Of a stretch of DNA of 64,000 bases, positions 31,145 to 42,561 are shown one piece after another. Position numbers and translations under genes: made by a program. The notes beneath the pieces were generated by a model. The model worked only from the letters and a program-made list of their open reading frames with translations. It did no database searches and was not told where the DNA came from. Every line of letters begins with the position of its first letter. Within the stretch, counting starts at the first letter, position 1. Origin of the DNA: Flaccisagitta enflata (lineage: Eukaryota > Chaetognatha > Sagittoidea > Aphragmophora); NCBI GenBank assembly GCA_965153355.1, contig OZ231127.1, forward strand, positions 35,526,001-35,590,000, in the 5' to 3' direction.

Positions 31145-33510
31145 AAATCATCAATTTCTCGTCAATAGATCTCACTGAAGATATGAAAAAACTCCTACTT
31201 CGAGGTCTAAAATTCACGTCAATCCCTCAATTCCCAAACGTTCCACAGTTACAGTGCGACATCAAAATGTTTGCTCGTTCATTACGCTTAAAAGAACAAT
31301 TTTATGGACGAACTGAAGATGATGGTTCTTTATTGAGAAATAAAAGTTCGTTTATTCCAATGCTCAATCGTGACAAACATTTAGAGGAATGTATCCGACG
31401 TCTCTGTCGTCTTTCTGACAGCCTTGAAGACGAGTCTTTACCGGATACAACTCCAAATTTACCTGCGTCTGAATTGAAAGCTCTGGGAGAACTTAAGAAC
31501 CTCATAAAAGAAAAAAAGCTTCACATCGTCGAGTCGGACAAGGGAGGATATATCTGCCTTTTCGATCCAAGATACATTCGCGAGATGGGCTTGAATGTAC
31601 TGAGTGATCAAAATCTTTTCATGGCTACTACTGAGAATTGTGAAGAAATTGCTCTTTCTGAAATCAAAAATCTCATCAAATCACATAAGCCGCCTAGACA
31701 TACTCATGCTATTCTCACTTCAAAAGAGGAAGACTATCTCACAAGTTTTGAATCGAAAATTGCGTCGTTTTATTTGCTTCCCAAAGTTTTAAAAAGTCAG
31801 GAAGTCAAAGACAAAATGGCAACGGCAACAGAACCAATTATATCCCTCCCACCTCCATCTGAATTAAAATTTCGATATATCATCGGTGGTCCCAATAGTG
31901 TTACTTCGCGTTTAAGTCAGCTCATCGATCTAGTCCTGAGACCTTTGACTAAAATGATTCCGGGCTATCTAAAAGACAGTTATCATGTGATCCGCATGAT
32001 CGACTCGGAATGGCGCCCAAAGGTTCAACAAGGCGGTGATTTTACCATATATACGTGGGATATCAAAGATTTTTATCCTTCGCTGAACTTGGAATTGGTC
32101 AAACGCGCTATTCAGTTTTGGCTGCAACGTCATCCATCCATTGGGGATCCTCGGTTTCCCAGGTCTTTCATAATGAACGCTCTTGAGATCATCATGACAA
32201 GTAGTAATTGCATCTTTGATGATTCCTACTTCCAATTCAAGAAAGGCCTCCCCACTGGAACTGCCGCAGCTGTCACAATTGCAGTTCTCGTTCGTGGTTT
32301 TCTCATGGAATCTGTTTATGAGAATATTTTACAAAAATACGGACTTGAAGCTCAATTGTTCGTCAAGAAATTTCTTCGCGCTTTTATTGATGACAACATC
32401 TCTCTTTGGGATAATCGTATTGGTGACGTCTCTATTGTCAACGACGAATTCGATCGCATCAACAATGAAGAAGGAATCAATTTCGTCCTTGTACCTCCAG
32501 AACGCGTTGAATACAACGGAAAAACTGGTTACCGTCAACTCTTTCTGGATCTCGATATTCTCATTGCTGACAAAGAAATTATCGTCGACATGTATGACAA
32601 GTCGTGTCACAACTTCGTCCCATGGCAATCAAGTCACCCTCATACGGCGAAGAAAAACATCCCTTATTCCTTAGCCTTACGAATTCGTACAATATGCGAC
32701 AAGGATGATGATCAAACACGTCGATTTACTTTGCTCCAAAATCACCTAAAAAAACTCGGATACCCCACGCCACTCATCGAGGATGCTGTTGGTCGAGCCA
32801 AGTCACGCAACCAAGTAGATTTACGACGTGATGCAGAGGAAACGGACGGTGAAAGTGACTCACAATCTGCCAAAACTGTCCTTCCATTCATTCATACATA
32901 CAATCCGAAAAATCCGAATATCTTTCCAAGGATTCAAGAATGTGTCAAGATTCTGAACGAGAGTCCAAAGATGAAAGCAATCATGGACAATACTTTGCTT
33001 GTTCCGAGTCGCCGACAACCTCCTAACCTGAAGCTTCTTCTTACCAACTCGAACTTTTCCATGAAACAAAAAGAGCATCGAGTATCCAAGTGCGACGATA
33101 CCCGCCACAATTGCCAATGCTGCAACAATATCGTCGAAGGCAATTGTGTTGAAATGGAAGACGGAGAAATCTTTACAATTCAACAGTCAATGAATTGTAA
33201 AACGGAGAATGTCGTCTACGTTCTATTCTGCAACAACTGCCCCAAGACTTATATCGGTGAAACTGGTCAGAAGTTATGTACTCGTACAGCCGAGCATCGT
33301 TGTCACATTCGTAATGCTGCACATCGGAAGCTTGAAGTCTCCCACCACGTTTTTGAATGTGCTGGTCACTTACCAATTCCCTTTCGCATAATGCCAATTT
33401 TTAAAATGCCTTTGAATTGCACCCGAATAGAAAGGGAATCAAAGGAACTTTTTTTTCAAAAAAAATTTTGTCCTTCATTGCACCCGGGTCCACGCATTTC
33501 TGAAGATTGA
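31057..33510 (+). CDS. Penelope-like reverse transcriptase with C-terminal GIY-YIG endonuclease
   Basis: 817 aa, intact. PLE landmarks in order: LLLRGLKFTSIPQFP and LRLKEQF near the N-terminus; ESDKGG about residue 158; RT palm DIKDFYPSL about 334; FKKGLPTGTAAA about 393; catalytic FIDDN about 444 (in place of YxDD); SSHPHTAKKNIPYSLALRIR, the conserved post-palm block; a Cys cluster (KCDDTRHNCQCCNN) about 685; GIY-YIG domain with VVYVLFCNNCPKTYIGETG about 718-736 and RTAEHRCHIR. It reverse-transcribes its RNA at a nicked target in the nucleus (family knowledge). The first 25-30 residues after the annotated Met lie in the overlap with ORF1 and look unlike PLE N-termini, so translation may enter from ORF1. 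Confidence 0.93.
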   Translation: MESLVESSFASSTKSFFVERPVVGESVEVKIINFSSIDLTEDMKKLLLRGLKFTSIPQFPNVPQLQCDIKMFARSLRLKEQFYGRTEDDGSLLRNKSSFIPMLNRDKHLEECIRRLCRLSDSLEDESLPDTTPNLPASELKALGELKNLIKEKKLHIVESDKGGYICLFDPRYIREMGLNVLSDQNLFMATTENCEEIALSEIKNLIKSHKPPRHTHAILTSKEEDYLTSFESKIASFYLLPKVLKSQEVKDKMATATEPIISLPPPSELKFRYIIGGPNSVTSRLSQLIDLVLRPLTKMIPGYLKDSYHVIRMIDSEWRPKVQQGGDFTIYTWDIKDFYPSLNLELVKRAIQFWLQRHPSIGDPRFPRSFIMNALEIIMTSSNCIFDDSYFQFKKGLPTGTAAAVTIAVLVRGFLMESVYENILQKYGLEAQLFVKKFLRAFIDDNISLWDNRIGDVSIVNDEFDRINNEEGINFVLVPPERVEYNGKTGYRQLFLDLDILIADKEIIVDMYDKSCHNFVPWQSSHPHTAKKNIPYSLALRIRTICDKDDDQTRRFTLLQNHLKKLGYPTPLIEDAVGRAKSRNQVDLRRDAEETDGESDSQSAKTVLPFIHTYNPKNPNIFPRIQECVKILNESPKMKAIMDNTLLVPSRRQPPNLKLLLTNSNFSMKQKEHRVSKCDDTRHNCQCCNNIVEGNCVEMEDGEIFTIQQSMNCKTENVVYVLFCNNCPKTYIGETGQKLCTRTAEHRCHIRNAAHRKLEVSHHVFECAGHLPIPFRIMPIFKMPLNCTRIERESKELFFQKKFCPSLHPGPRISED
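31102..31108 (+). promoter_or_regulatory. Possible -1 frameshift heptamer
   Basis: T TTT TTG in ORF1 register (CCT TTT TTG) inside the ORF1/RT overlap. A -1 slip here moves the ribosome into the RT frame (next codon GTG). The phase is exactly that of an X XXY YYZ slippery site. It is also a homopolymer where a sequencing indel would give the same appearance. Confidence 0.4.
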
Positions 33511-33634
33511 CTTTTGTCATTTTATTTTCATGACTAGTGACGCCCCCTACAAATTTCCGTTATTTTCTCCATTTGAATTGCTCTTTTCACACTTTTTTGT
33601 GCCTATATAAAGACCTTGTAGTCTCTGTATTTTC

Positions 33635-33676
33635 AAACCCTGAAGATGCCAATATAGCAGAAACACGTGTCGGTTT
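33635..33676 (+). ncRNA. Hammerhead ribozyme, type I, in the PLE 3' region
   Basis: Stem I AAACC (33635-33639) pairs with GGTTT (33672-33676). Core box CTGAAGA (33640-33646) fits CUGANGA. Stem II TGC/GCA has a 7-nt loop. Core GAAA is at 33660-33663; stem III is minimal (A-U, C-G) closing an ACGT loop; the cleavage triplet ends in TC, cut after C33671. Minimal stem III with a palindromic CACGTG is typical of the PLE-associated hammerheads, which tend to act as dimers (family knowledge). All core bases are present. Confidence 0.85.
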
Positions 33677-33701
33677 CTAACTTTTCGTTCTTATTTACTC
33701 T

Positions 33702-33810
33702 GAATGAATGAATGAATGAATGAATGTATGAGTGAGTGGGTGGGTGAGTTAGTGAGTGAGTGAGTGAGTGAGTGAGTGAGTGAGTGAGTGAATGAATGAA
33801 TAAATGAATT
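33702..33810 (+). repeat. (GAAT)n/(GAGT)n microsatellite
   Basis: GAAT units, then GAGT/GGGT units, then GAAT again; it begins right after the hammerhead-bearing 3' end of the Penelope-like element. Confidence 0.95.
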
Positions 33811-33860
33811 AATGCTAAAGGACGCATCAAACAAAGAAAGAAAGAAACTTCAATAGACAT

Positions 33861-34510
33861 AAGCTTGTACATTTAGAAATGACTAAAAGCAATAAGATCA
33901 GAATTCTACAAGTAGTTCTTGTTGTGGGGCTGTCTTGGGGTTCTAATGGCATCAATTTTGGTCTGAGAAATTTGCATCTTGCTGTCCGCGCCTTACCTTG
34001 AATTTTCCTTCAGCCTATGGGAAACCAAAAATTTCAAAGTGCTTAAATCTCTGTTTTGACTGCAGATTTGAAATCTGCAAAAAAAAAACTGTTAATTGAA
34101 AGTGCTTTCCTTTTTTCAATATTCCTTCAGGATCATAGTCAAAATTCATCTTAAAGATACAAAAAAGGTAAGTTCGGCGATTTTACATATAAATAAAAGA
34201 GAAAGGTAAGTTTTGCAAACTTTGACACTTATTTTGAGCACCTTCTAGTTGGAATATTGAAAAAAGGAAAGCACTTTCAATTAACAGTTTTTTCTGCAGA
34301 TTTCAAATCTGCAGTCAAAACAGAGATTTAAGCACTTTGAAATTTTTGGTTTCCCATAGGCTGAAGGAAAATTCAAGGTAAGGCGCGGACAGCAATATGC
34401 AATTTTTCCAGACCAAAAGTGATGTCATTGGAAGCCCAAGACAGCCCCACAATAAGAACTACTTGTGGAGTTCTGATTTTATTGTTTATTGTCATTTCGG
34501 TACAAGCTAA
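33861..34510. mobile_element. Foldback element FB6
   Basis: A 650-bp palindrome beginning near AAGCTTGTAC and ending GTACAAGCT. Arm blocks include GAAAGTGCTTTCCTTTTTTC, GCAGATTTGAAATCTGC (itself palindromic), TTCCTTCAGCCTATGGGAAA and AAGTAGTTCTTGTTGTGGGG, each mirrored. Loop near 34130-34240. 34511-35164 shows no recognised gene. Confidence 0.87.
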
Positions 34511-35164
34511 TAGACATATCCAAATGATGATCTTTTTATCTCCTTGAATAACCCGAGGACAGTTTCAAGTAGCCATGATTATTGATTTGAGCTAACTCAG
34601 ATAAAAAGGGACAATTGCTCATCTTAATTTCAAATTTTCATTTTCAATATGGAAGGAGGTAATTTTCACGAGCGAGTGTCATCCATCATGTTAGCGTTGA
34701 TGAGTCGTTTCTTTTTATATGCTTGTTGTGTTTATGTTCCTTTAATTTGTTTCTGATTACGTCAATTAAAGTAAGCGTGTCGTTTTTTTTTTCTTTCGGC
34801 TTTCGACTTTGACCATTTCTTTCTTAATCAATCAATGGGAGAATATAGAGATTGTTACGATGCGATTGGTGGTGCTATCCTAATGTTGCCTCCTACTTTG
34901 GCTTTGTTGGATTTTGGGGTTTTCATCTGCTGGTGCAAGATGCCAATTAGAACTCTTCCAAGGTTTTGCGTTTTGGAAAGATGGGGATCGTGGACTTACG
35001 GGGGATTCATTGGTGATGGTATCGGTTTTATGATTTGATTTTGATGGAAGTGTTTTGAACGGATGGATGTTTGACTTATTGATGATAGGTCAACAGGCAA
35101 TGTTGCCTTCCGGTTTCCTTTACTAGCCACATGTATTTAAATTTGAATAAACAACCTAACTTAT

Positions 35165-35420
35165 AACAACTTATAACAATGCTACCCTCAGGTGATTTGT
35201 TGAATTTTGGTAACAAAGGTAGCAATCATTAGCCCATATCTATTTTGGTAAGCATTAGTGTTTTGGGTTAGACTCAGAATGGATGTTTGCAAGTTAGTTT
35301 TGCTAAATGGAAAACTAGGAGTGATGCGCGTAGTAACTAGTCAGTGAGGGATCACAAGGCCTTCTTCCATATTTTTTAGTTCGGGTATAGTGATTAGTGA
35401 GGGATATTGTTCCACCTATC
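35165..35420 (+). repeat. Dispersed repeat R, copy 1
   Basis: ACCCTCAGGTGATTTGTTGA through GTGAGGGATATTGTTCCAC matches, inverted and at roughly 80% by eye, 48885-49135 inside the hAT-type element. Non-coding; family unknown. Confidence 0.8.
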
Positions 35421-36510
35421 ATAAGAACTTGCTCACAGTTTTGTACTCGACTTCATTCCAATGACCTAGTTAAAATTGCGATATGCTTATCAGGCAGTCA
35501 TTGCCGCAAACTGCTGGCTTCGTGAGCATACGGCAAAAGACATACACGTCTAGGTAGCGCTGTATTCGGCGTTCCGGACAGTCTGACGAGCCGCTGGAAG
35601 CAATTACTGGTCTCATTGAACTTGTTATGAAGTAGTACTTTCCTCTCAATTCAGTGACTCACTACAAGTCTACAACCATTTAAATGATGGCAAGAAAGGT
35701 TTTCTAAACGCTCATTTTTACATTGGCCGTGCGATGTAATTTATGAGCAACGTAGGTTGAGTTAAACATTAAATAGGTTTTATTTTGGATCTACTGTACG
35801 AATCTTTTACGATAAGACGATCCGCTCATATAGTTTTCCCTTTGTTACTCTTTTTCTCATTTGTTTGGTATATGTATTCATTTTGTTCCTCCTTCTATAC
35901 TAATTCCCGTTTTTGGTCAACGACTCCAAAGTGGCCGATAACCTATGTGTTCACATGCGTTCACAAACGTTCACCTATGCGTTCCTTTTACTTCTTCTCT
36001 TTCTCCTTCTTGCTTCCCCCCCTACTCCCTATGCATCAAAGTTTAGGCTCTAATCCCAGTCTCAAGGTTCACATCCCAGCCTTGAGGCTCATATCCAATG
36101 ATCGATGCTCATGCCCAGGGGCACTAATCCCCGCCTAAGGTCTCTCATCCTCATCTTAAGTATCAAACCCCCACCTTAAGGCTCAAATCTAGACATAAGG
36201 ATCTTATCACAGTCTTGAAGCATATGTCATTGACTATTTCATGTCGCTTTTCTGTCACCACCACATCTAACTTAGGGGCAACGGATACCGCTGACCACCA
36301 TACGTTTTTACGCCTGTTGACCTTTTCAACTCTTTTGGTCCCTTAGCTGTATTACGTATCTTGAGTTCTTATTGATTCAATACATACTTCCTGGCCCCTA
36401 TCTACCCATGTTCCACTCGGCTAAAAAAAAAAAGACTCCCCTGTTTATAATTCTAAAAAACAGATAGAAAAATTAGATTTACCTGTCTTTAAAAAAAGAC
36501 ATTTTGAAAG
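35421..36510. other. No gene recognised
   Basis: Unique-looking sequence. 36050-36210 has a loose repeated AAGGCTCA(T/C)ATCCCA-type phrase. No domain-bearing frame. Confidence 0.5.
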
Positions 36511-36625
36511 TTTTTAGTCGCGTGCACGCGACTCTACACCCCGCTTTGTCCGTCCGTCCGTCCGTCCGTCCGACCGTCCGTCCGTCCGTCCGTCCGTCCG
36601 TCTGTCCTTCACACTTTTACTTTTT
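36511..36625 (+). mobile_element. Hairpin-ended short element, family A (proximal part)
   Basis: TTTTTAG plus perfect palindrome GTCGCGTGCACGCGAC (36517-36532), TCTACACCCCGCTTTGTCCG and about fifteen GTCC units. No distal arm found; what follows (to about 36870) resembles the FB1/FB7 arm vocabulary (CCAGATTGGCGCCAAATGAA). Confidence 0.65.
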
Positions 36626-37385
36626 TTCATTGATTTTATTCAAAAAAATCTTTCAATCTAGACCAATCCTAGGTCTGTATCTCAAACGGTTTAGGAGACA
36701 GAGCCCCGCAAAGAGAATCATTGATTTGCTAAAATGCATTGTTTTATAGGGATTGCAAAACTGAAATTGGCAACATTTTCACTCAAACCAATGCAATTTT
36801 TAAACGAAAAAAGATAGTATTACCAGATTGGCGCCAAATGAAAGTAACTTCAAAGGGCTTTCACATGATTCAAGATTTTCTTAAGTTTTGCTAAGATTCA
36901 TAGGCAAAATTAGCCATTTACAAGTACGTCTTTTTTTTTTTTTTTTTTTTTCAGTCGTATGGTATGATTCAATTTAAGTGTGAAGATTTTTGTTTTGTCT
37001 TTTTTTTTTTCCTTTCTTTTTTTGCTTTTTTTCATGCATGAGGGATTTTTTTCGCCATCTATCAGACAAAACAAAAAAATTGCCTGATACGTTTTTTTTT
37101 CTTTTAGATGCGTCAATCGTTACATCCTCTTCGGGCGTCGATGTTCACGCTTCATGAGGATGATAATGATGTTTACAACTTAGTATCAACGGACCCTAAA
37201 CATTGATAAACGCCTTCCCCCGACCCGGCCCAAAACTTCACCTGCTTTTTTTGATAAATAGAGTCATTTGTCCAACACATCATACGGCGAAAAAAGGTAA
37301 AAAAAGGAAAATCAAGTTTTCACTGTATATCCTTTTATTTAAGGAAGAAATTGGGACAAGACACTCATCTTTTCCAGCCAGGTTT

Positions 37386-37534
37386 AATAGTCGCGGACAC
37401 GCGACTCTACACCTTGCCGTGTCGGTCGGTCGGTAGGTCCGTCGATAGGTCACATTTTTTAATTCCGAGCGGTTTTCGCAGTACAGCTCCTGCCGAACCG
37501 TCCGCGACTGTACTGCCGTGTATCCGGCCTTGTT
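37386..37534 (+). mobile_element. Hairpin-ended short element, family A' with GTCGCGGAC arms
   Basis: Hairpin GTCGCGGACACGCGAC at 37390, TCTACACC, short (GGTC)n core, distal arm GTCCGCGAC (37499-37507) and TGTATCCGGCCTTGTT. Both arms differ from family A by the same change (GTG to GGAC and its complement), so pairing is preserved. Confidence 0.72.
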
Positions 37535-38093
37535 CATCTTGTAATAAGGTTAATTACGTTTTATGGCCTTTTCAGCCGATTTGTTAGAAGAAAAGGACTG
37601 TCACGATTCAGGAGTGTGTAACTCTCTCTCTCTCTCTCTCTCTCTTCCCCACTCTTCATATTGGTGGACACCGAATAATTAATCTCTCTGCTGATTTTTG
37701 GACCTTGGACATTTGTTACCACTCGCCTCTCGTCAAAGAAACATGGCGCCCACGGACGGGGGATGAAAAAGGAAGAATGGATGGATTTACAACCTGAACG
37801 GAAATAAAGATTAAGGCCGTAATTAAGAGCAAAGAATAGTGGCACACTGTTACTGTGGCCGTGGGTGTGGTTGGGGCCGACGTAAACTTTTTGCGTGATG
37901 TTCAATGCTTTTTCTGTGTCGCTGTTCTCTTCGTGGACGTCGCGTTACCCCATCGTTTTATGATTTTGTTGTGTATGTTGTTTGTGTTGTTTTTTGTTGT
38001 TTTTGTTGTTTTTGGTTGTTTTGTTTGTTTTTGTTTGTTTTTGTTTGTTTTTGTTGTTTTGTAGTATTTTTGTTGTTTTTTGTTGTGGTTGTT
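37535..38093. other. No gene recognised; (CT)n and GTTT-rich sequence
   Basis: A (CT)n tract at 37620-37645. TGGCGCCCA at 37744 resembles an LTR-retroelement primer site but lacks an LTR context. T/G-rich run from 37950. Confidence 0.45.
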
Positions 38094-38472
<379 letters not shown>

Positions 38473-38819
38473 TGGTTTCTTATATGATACTCTTATGCAT
38501 TGGGTTGGGTAGGTTTAAGGGAGTTGAGGCGTTGGAGGCGGACTTAAACGATGATTTCTCATTAACCATGTTTCTTCCGTTTATCCTCCCTTTTAGGAAA
38601 TTATCATCACGGATAATTCTCCTTGTACGCCGGTCTTCCGAAGGTTCAGCCCTCTGTGACATTCGCAGCTCAAACTGTAATGCCGTGGGGAGAAAATGAA
38701 TTTATTCTAATTGTAATTTTGACAAACGAATTAAGGATCACTAAGACAAAAAGAATTAACCATTTGACAAAATGTAATATTTACTGCGAATTAAACATAC
38801 TAATGCGAACGTTCTTTTC

Positions 38820-39404
38820 TAACTATGGCAAAGAAAAAAACCAAACAACATGTTTTTCAGTATTTTACACCCAAGCAATGAGAAAAACTTAAGAAAATCG
38901 GTGACCGTTTTAAAGCTCTGCGAAAGATCTTTCAAATGAGATCTTGCTGGTATTTCTAGCTTTATTTATTAGAAATGGCATTGGGATGAAGACAAGTTGT
39001 TAAGAATTGCAAAAGCCCATAAAAGGATCTTCATGTTTTTAGTTTGTTGTAACATAAAAACTAAACGCTTTGAGTTAAAAATCAGCCATTTTAAAGAAAA
39101 CTTGACGCTCTTTAATTTGCTCATGGATATTAAGTAGCTCTGACAATTCTGAGTGGCGCTATTAATAAAAACGTTGACACTAAAATCAATAGCAGGAAAA
39201 AAAGAGAAAAAAAGCCGAAATTTGCTTTTTTTTCAATCAGTGATATTTTTCTTCAAACCGATGCCATTTCTAAACGAAAAAAGCTACTGAGACCAGCAAC
39301 GTCGCATTTGGAAGATTTTTGGAAGATCTTTAAAATGGTCAAGCCTTTGGTTTAGCAGAAAGAAGAAAAACAAGTTGTTTGGTTTTTTTCTTTGCCATAG
39401 TTAT
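38820..39404. mobile_element. Foldback element FB7
   Basis: TAACTATGGCAAAGAAAAAA at the left and its inverse at the right end. Inner blocks AAAGATCTTTCAAATGAGAT and ATTAGAAATGGCAT pair with sequences at 39250-39340. Shares the AAATGGCAT/CCATTTCTAAAC vocabulary with FB1. 38473-38819 has no recognised gene. Confidence 0.78.
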
Positions 39405-41266
39405 ATCCAGTATCCTGTCACGTCTATTGCTAAATGATTTGGCCATTTCGTTATGGCCGAGTTATGAGAGTGGCCATATCATGGCCAATGGCCGATATAT
39501 GCAATACATGTGAATGTCGCTGATTTATGAATAGATGAAAAGGCAATCAAAGAGTGAATGAATGGACATATGCATTGTCTTGCACGGTTAAAAGCAGGAA
39601 TAAAGCAGTGCGATTAGTTCTGGCGTGCGATGGTCTGGGGCAGTGATAAGTCACCCATTCATTTGAATTAACAGGAGCAGTGAAGCAAAGAAATGCCCAA
39701 ATGGTTAACATTGACATTTGAAGATAGAGCTACCGGCTGACTTTTGACTGATAGACCGACCGATTGACAGAAATACGTATTAACTTTAGAAAGACCGTGA
39801 AATAGCGATTATATCGTTGATCACTTTGCACAATCAGTAAGTCCTCCTTTCTAATCAGCCAAGTTTATCCTTGTTGTTTTCACCATCCGTTCATCCCTAT
39901 ACGTTGAGTTTGATTGTGGTCATTTCTCTAATCAAAAGTGATCATTTGTCTGTCGTTTGATTGTTTTGCTCGATTTTTTCTCGGCAGATTCCAGATGGCG
40001 CCTAACCAACGCAAAGATACCGAAAATTGAAAAAGAAAACAGATAAAAATCCTGATCCTGGAAAGTAAATACACTTAAATCCCGCTCCAACGGATTTCAG
40101 GGGATCAACACATTTCATTTGTTGTATGCGGAATGCTGTTATAGGTAATACATGAAATGAAATAAAACAGATTTAAGAGACAATTAGAAAGCATTTGTTA
40201 TACGCGGAATTCCGATAGAAGCGGGTCAGTTAGCGCGGGGTTCAACTGTACTCGCATCAGAGAAAGCTCACGTTTATATGCACCGGTGAAAGTCCTTTTC
40301 CTCATTGTACCTTAGTCGCTACACTAAAAGCAATCATGGTATGGTGAGAAGATTTCAATTAATAATTTACTGTCTCACTAAATCAAAAGATAGGACATCC
40401 ACCCTTGGAGCAAGGGCATCGGGGGCATGGCCGCGTGCGACTGATGTTTTTGGGAAAATTGTGAATTATTGAAAACAAAGCCGGATAGACGTCCAGTATG
40501 TAGTCACTTGCAATTGTTGGTGGGGGCATTATTGTCAGGTGGGCTGTGGGAGAATATGGGTAGGCGGGAGTTGTTAAGTGGTTGGGCAGGGACAGTAATG
40601 GTCGGAAATGACTATTTCAGTCGATTTCGCGTCATTTAAAATTTCGCATTACCTTTACGTTACGGAAGAAAGCTTTGACAGATGGATTCACCCTCTTCAA
40701 GAGGCGCATAGCGAGTGACTAAAAAGCAAAAGTACTACAAAAAAAAATTTACAAAGGATTAGCATCAAATGACCTCAGAATGACAGAAAATTCGAACGAG
40801 TAACAAAGAAGGGAGGAACAGACTGGCTAAAGGATGGATGGATAGATGAACGGATTGATTGATTGACGGACAGACGCACGAACGGACGATGAGACAAACT
40901 GATCCACCAAAAAATGCTTAAATGTTGAAAAAAAAAGAAAGCTTTGTTTATCAGCTTATCAGCTGGTTTCCCTCCGGCGACAGAAAGTCATGTCAAATTC
41001 ATGATGAAGTACTCGGGCCATGGATGGTTCATCCGTCGATTCCTATTAAGTGTTACAACACAAGTTGAAGGCCCTATTTTCCAAGTTCAATCACAAGTTC
41101 AAAGTCCACGGCATGTCGAGTGAAAAACAGAACATTTGTTTTAGAATTTAGTACCAAGTAAGTCTACAACCGGCTGTGCCTGCTCATCGGTCAGTCAGTT
41201 GACCGTTCAGCTCTGTTCAATCAGCAATCATCTGAACAACGAAATACATCCCTTGCTCGTTTTTAG
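39405..41266. other. No gene recognised; element remnants
   Basis: Mostly unique. Remnants of hairpin-ended elements are suggested by TAGACCGACCGATTGACAG (39750) and GGCGCATAGCGAGTGACTAA (40702). Confidence 0.45.
40066..40253. mobile_element. Pogo/Tigger-like MITE candidate
   Basis: Right end GCGCGGGGTTCAACTGTA and left end TACACTTAAATCCCGCTCCA are imperfect inverses. The GTTGAACCCCGC vocabulary and TA ends are typical of Tigger-like MITEs. Related fragments near 11210-11345 and 13157. Confidence 0.45.
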
Positions 41267-41955
41267 CTTAGTCGAGTGCACGCGACTCTAGAACTGGCCA
41301 TATTGGTCAGTCGGTCCGTCCGTCGGTAACAAATTTAAATTTGGATTTTTGAGGGTAATATAAGATACTTTAAGGTACTTGGGAGTATTTTAGATTACTT
41401 TAGGGTATTTTAGGGTCCTTTAGGGTTCTTAGGGTACTCAAAGGATTTGGAATTTCGAGGGTAATTTAAGGTACTTTAGGGTACTTAAGGGTATTTTAGA
41501 TTACTTTAGGGTATTTTAGGGTCCTTTTGGGTTCTTAGGGTACTCAAAGTACTTAGGGTGCTTAGGGTACTTTAGGATGCGTCAGGGTACTTAAGGGTAC
41601 TTCATGGTACCTCAGGGTACTTAAGGGTACCTAAAGGTATTTTAGGGTACTTTAGGGTACTTTGTGGAACATTGTGGCAAATTGTGGAACATTGTGGAAT
41701 GTGGAATATTGTGGAACATTGTGGAACATTGTGGAACGTTAAGTAATTATGTTAAAAAATAGAAGAAAAGAAGGAAAGGAGAAAAAAGGATGAAAGGATA
41801 GAAGAAGGGGGGGTAGGAAGGAAGGAAGGAAGGAAGGAAGGAAGGGAGGAAGGAAGGAAGGAAGGAAGCAATGAAAGATGGGAGGAATGAAGGAAAGAAG
41901 GGAAGAAGGAAAGAATATGTGTGTGTATTTGTAAAACGGAGCACGCGACTGTTTT
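41267..41955 (+). mobile_element. Hairpin-ended element, family A, with expanded core
   Basis: Hairpin GTCGAGTGCACGCGAC (41271), TCTAGAACTGG, (GGTC/GTCC)n, then about 300 bp of degenerate TTTAGGGTAC-type 10-11-bp repeats, TGTGGAACAT repeats and a (GGAA)n tract (41809-41870), and finally distal arm GCACGCGACTG at 41941. Much longer than other copies because of the repeat core. Confidence 0.6.
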
Positions 41956-42561
41956 ATCCCGTCCCCGCTACCTTTTTTTTTCTTTTCTTTTTTTTTTCTT
42001 TTGCCTGAATTAGCTCGATACTAATCGAAGAGACAAATCACAGTTTAAATTGACATCAGAAGCTTTTGTTCCAAAGCTTCTCATAATTTCATTGTCGGAA
42101 CCAAGGCATTATCAGTTTTCGCTTGAAAGATCGCACCTACTCACCAGATAACTAATGTGTTTGTATCTGCCCTTTTTATTATGCTTACGTATGGTCAGAG
42201 AAAGAAATGTATGTACGGAAATACATATGGCTGAATGGACCGTATCTTTTTTGCCTAGTTTCATTTCGGTTATAATTTTATTATCTTTTGGTCTAGTTTT
42301 GCTTCTGTTATATTTTGCAAATGTGAGTATAAATTTGTACATTGAGCAGCATAACTTTGAACAATATAACTGCATACACGCGACTAAGGCAGCAGGTTAC
42401 ATCCGACCATGGTCGAGGTCAGCAACCATCGATTTTGTGTGGGTAGGATCTCCCGTTATTTTCCTTAAATCTTATAATCAATATCGATTTTCGAAGTTTT
42501 TGATTGTAACCATGTTAAGTTGTTAAATCTGTCTTGATGGGCGGTACTACTCTGCGTCCTT

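Larger units (their letters stand above)
30749..33704 (+). mobile_element. Penelope-like retroelement (RT plus GIY-YIG)
   Basis: Contains an RGG-box first ORF, an RT/endonuclease ORF, an AT-rich 3' UTR and a hammerhead ribozyme motif. It is flanked on both sides by (GAAT)n tracts, which may be target sequence or element-associated repeats. No LTR-like repeat is seen upstream, so the copy may be 5' truncated. The RT ORF is intact, indicating a young copy. Confidence 0.9.

Noticed and set aside
34835-35038. 67-aa plus-strand frame MGEYRDCYDAIGG...
   Set aside because: Single short frame without recognisable domain or neighbouring splice sites; left unannotated.
37744-37752. TGGCGCCCA as an LTR-element primer site
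   Set aside because: No TATA/AATAAA layout or LTR terminus beside it, unlike the site at 52504.
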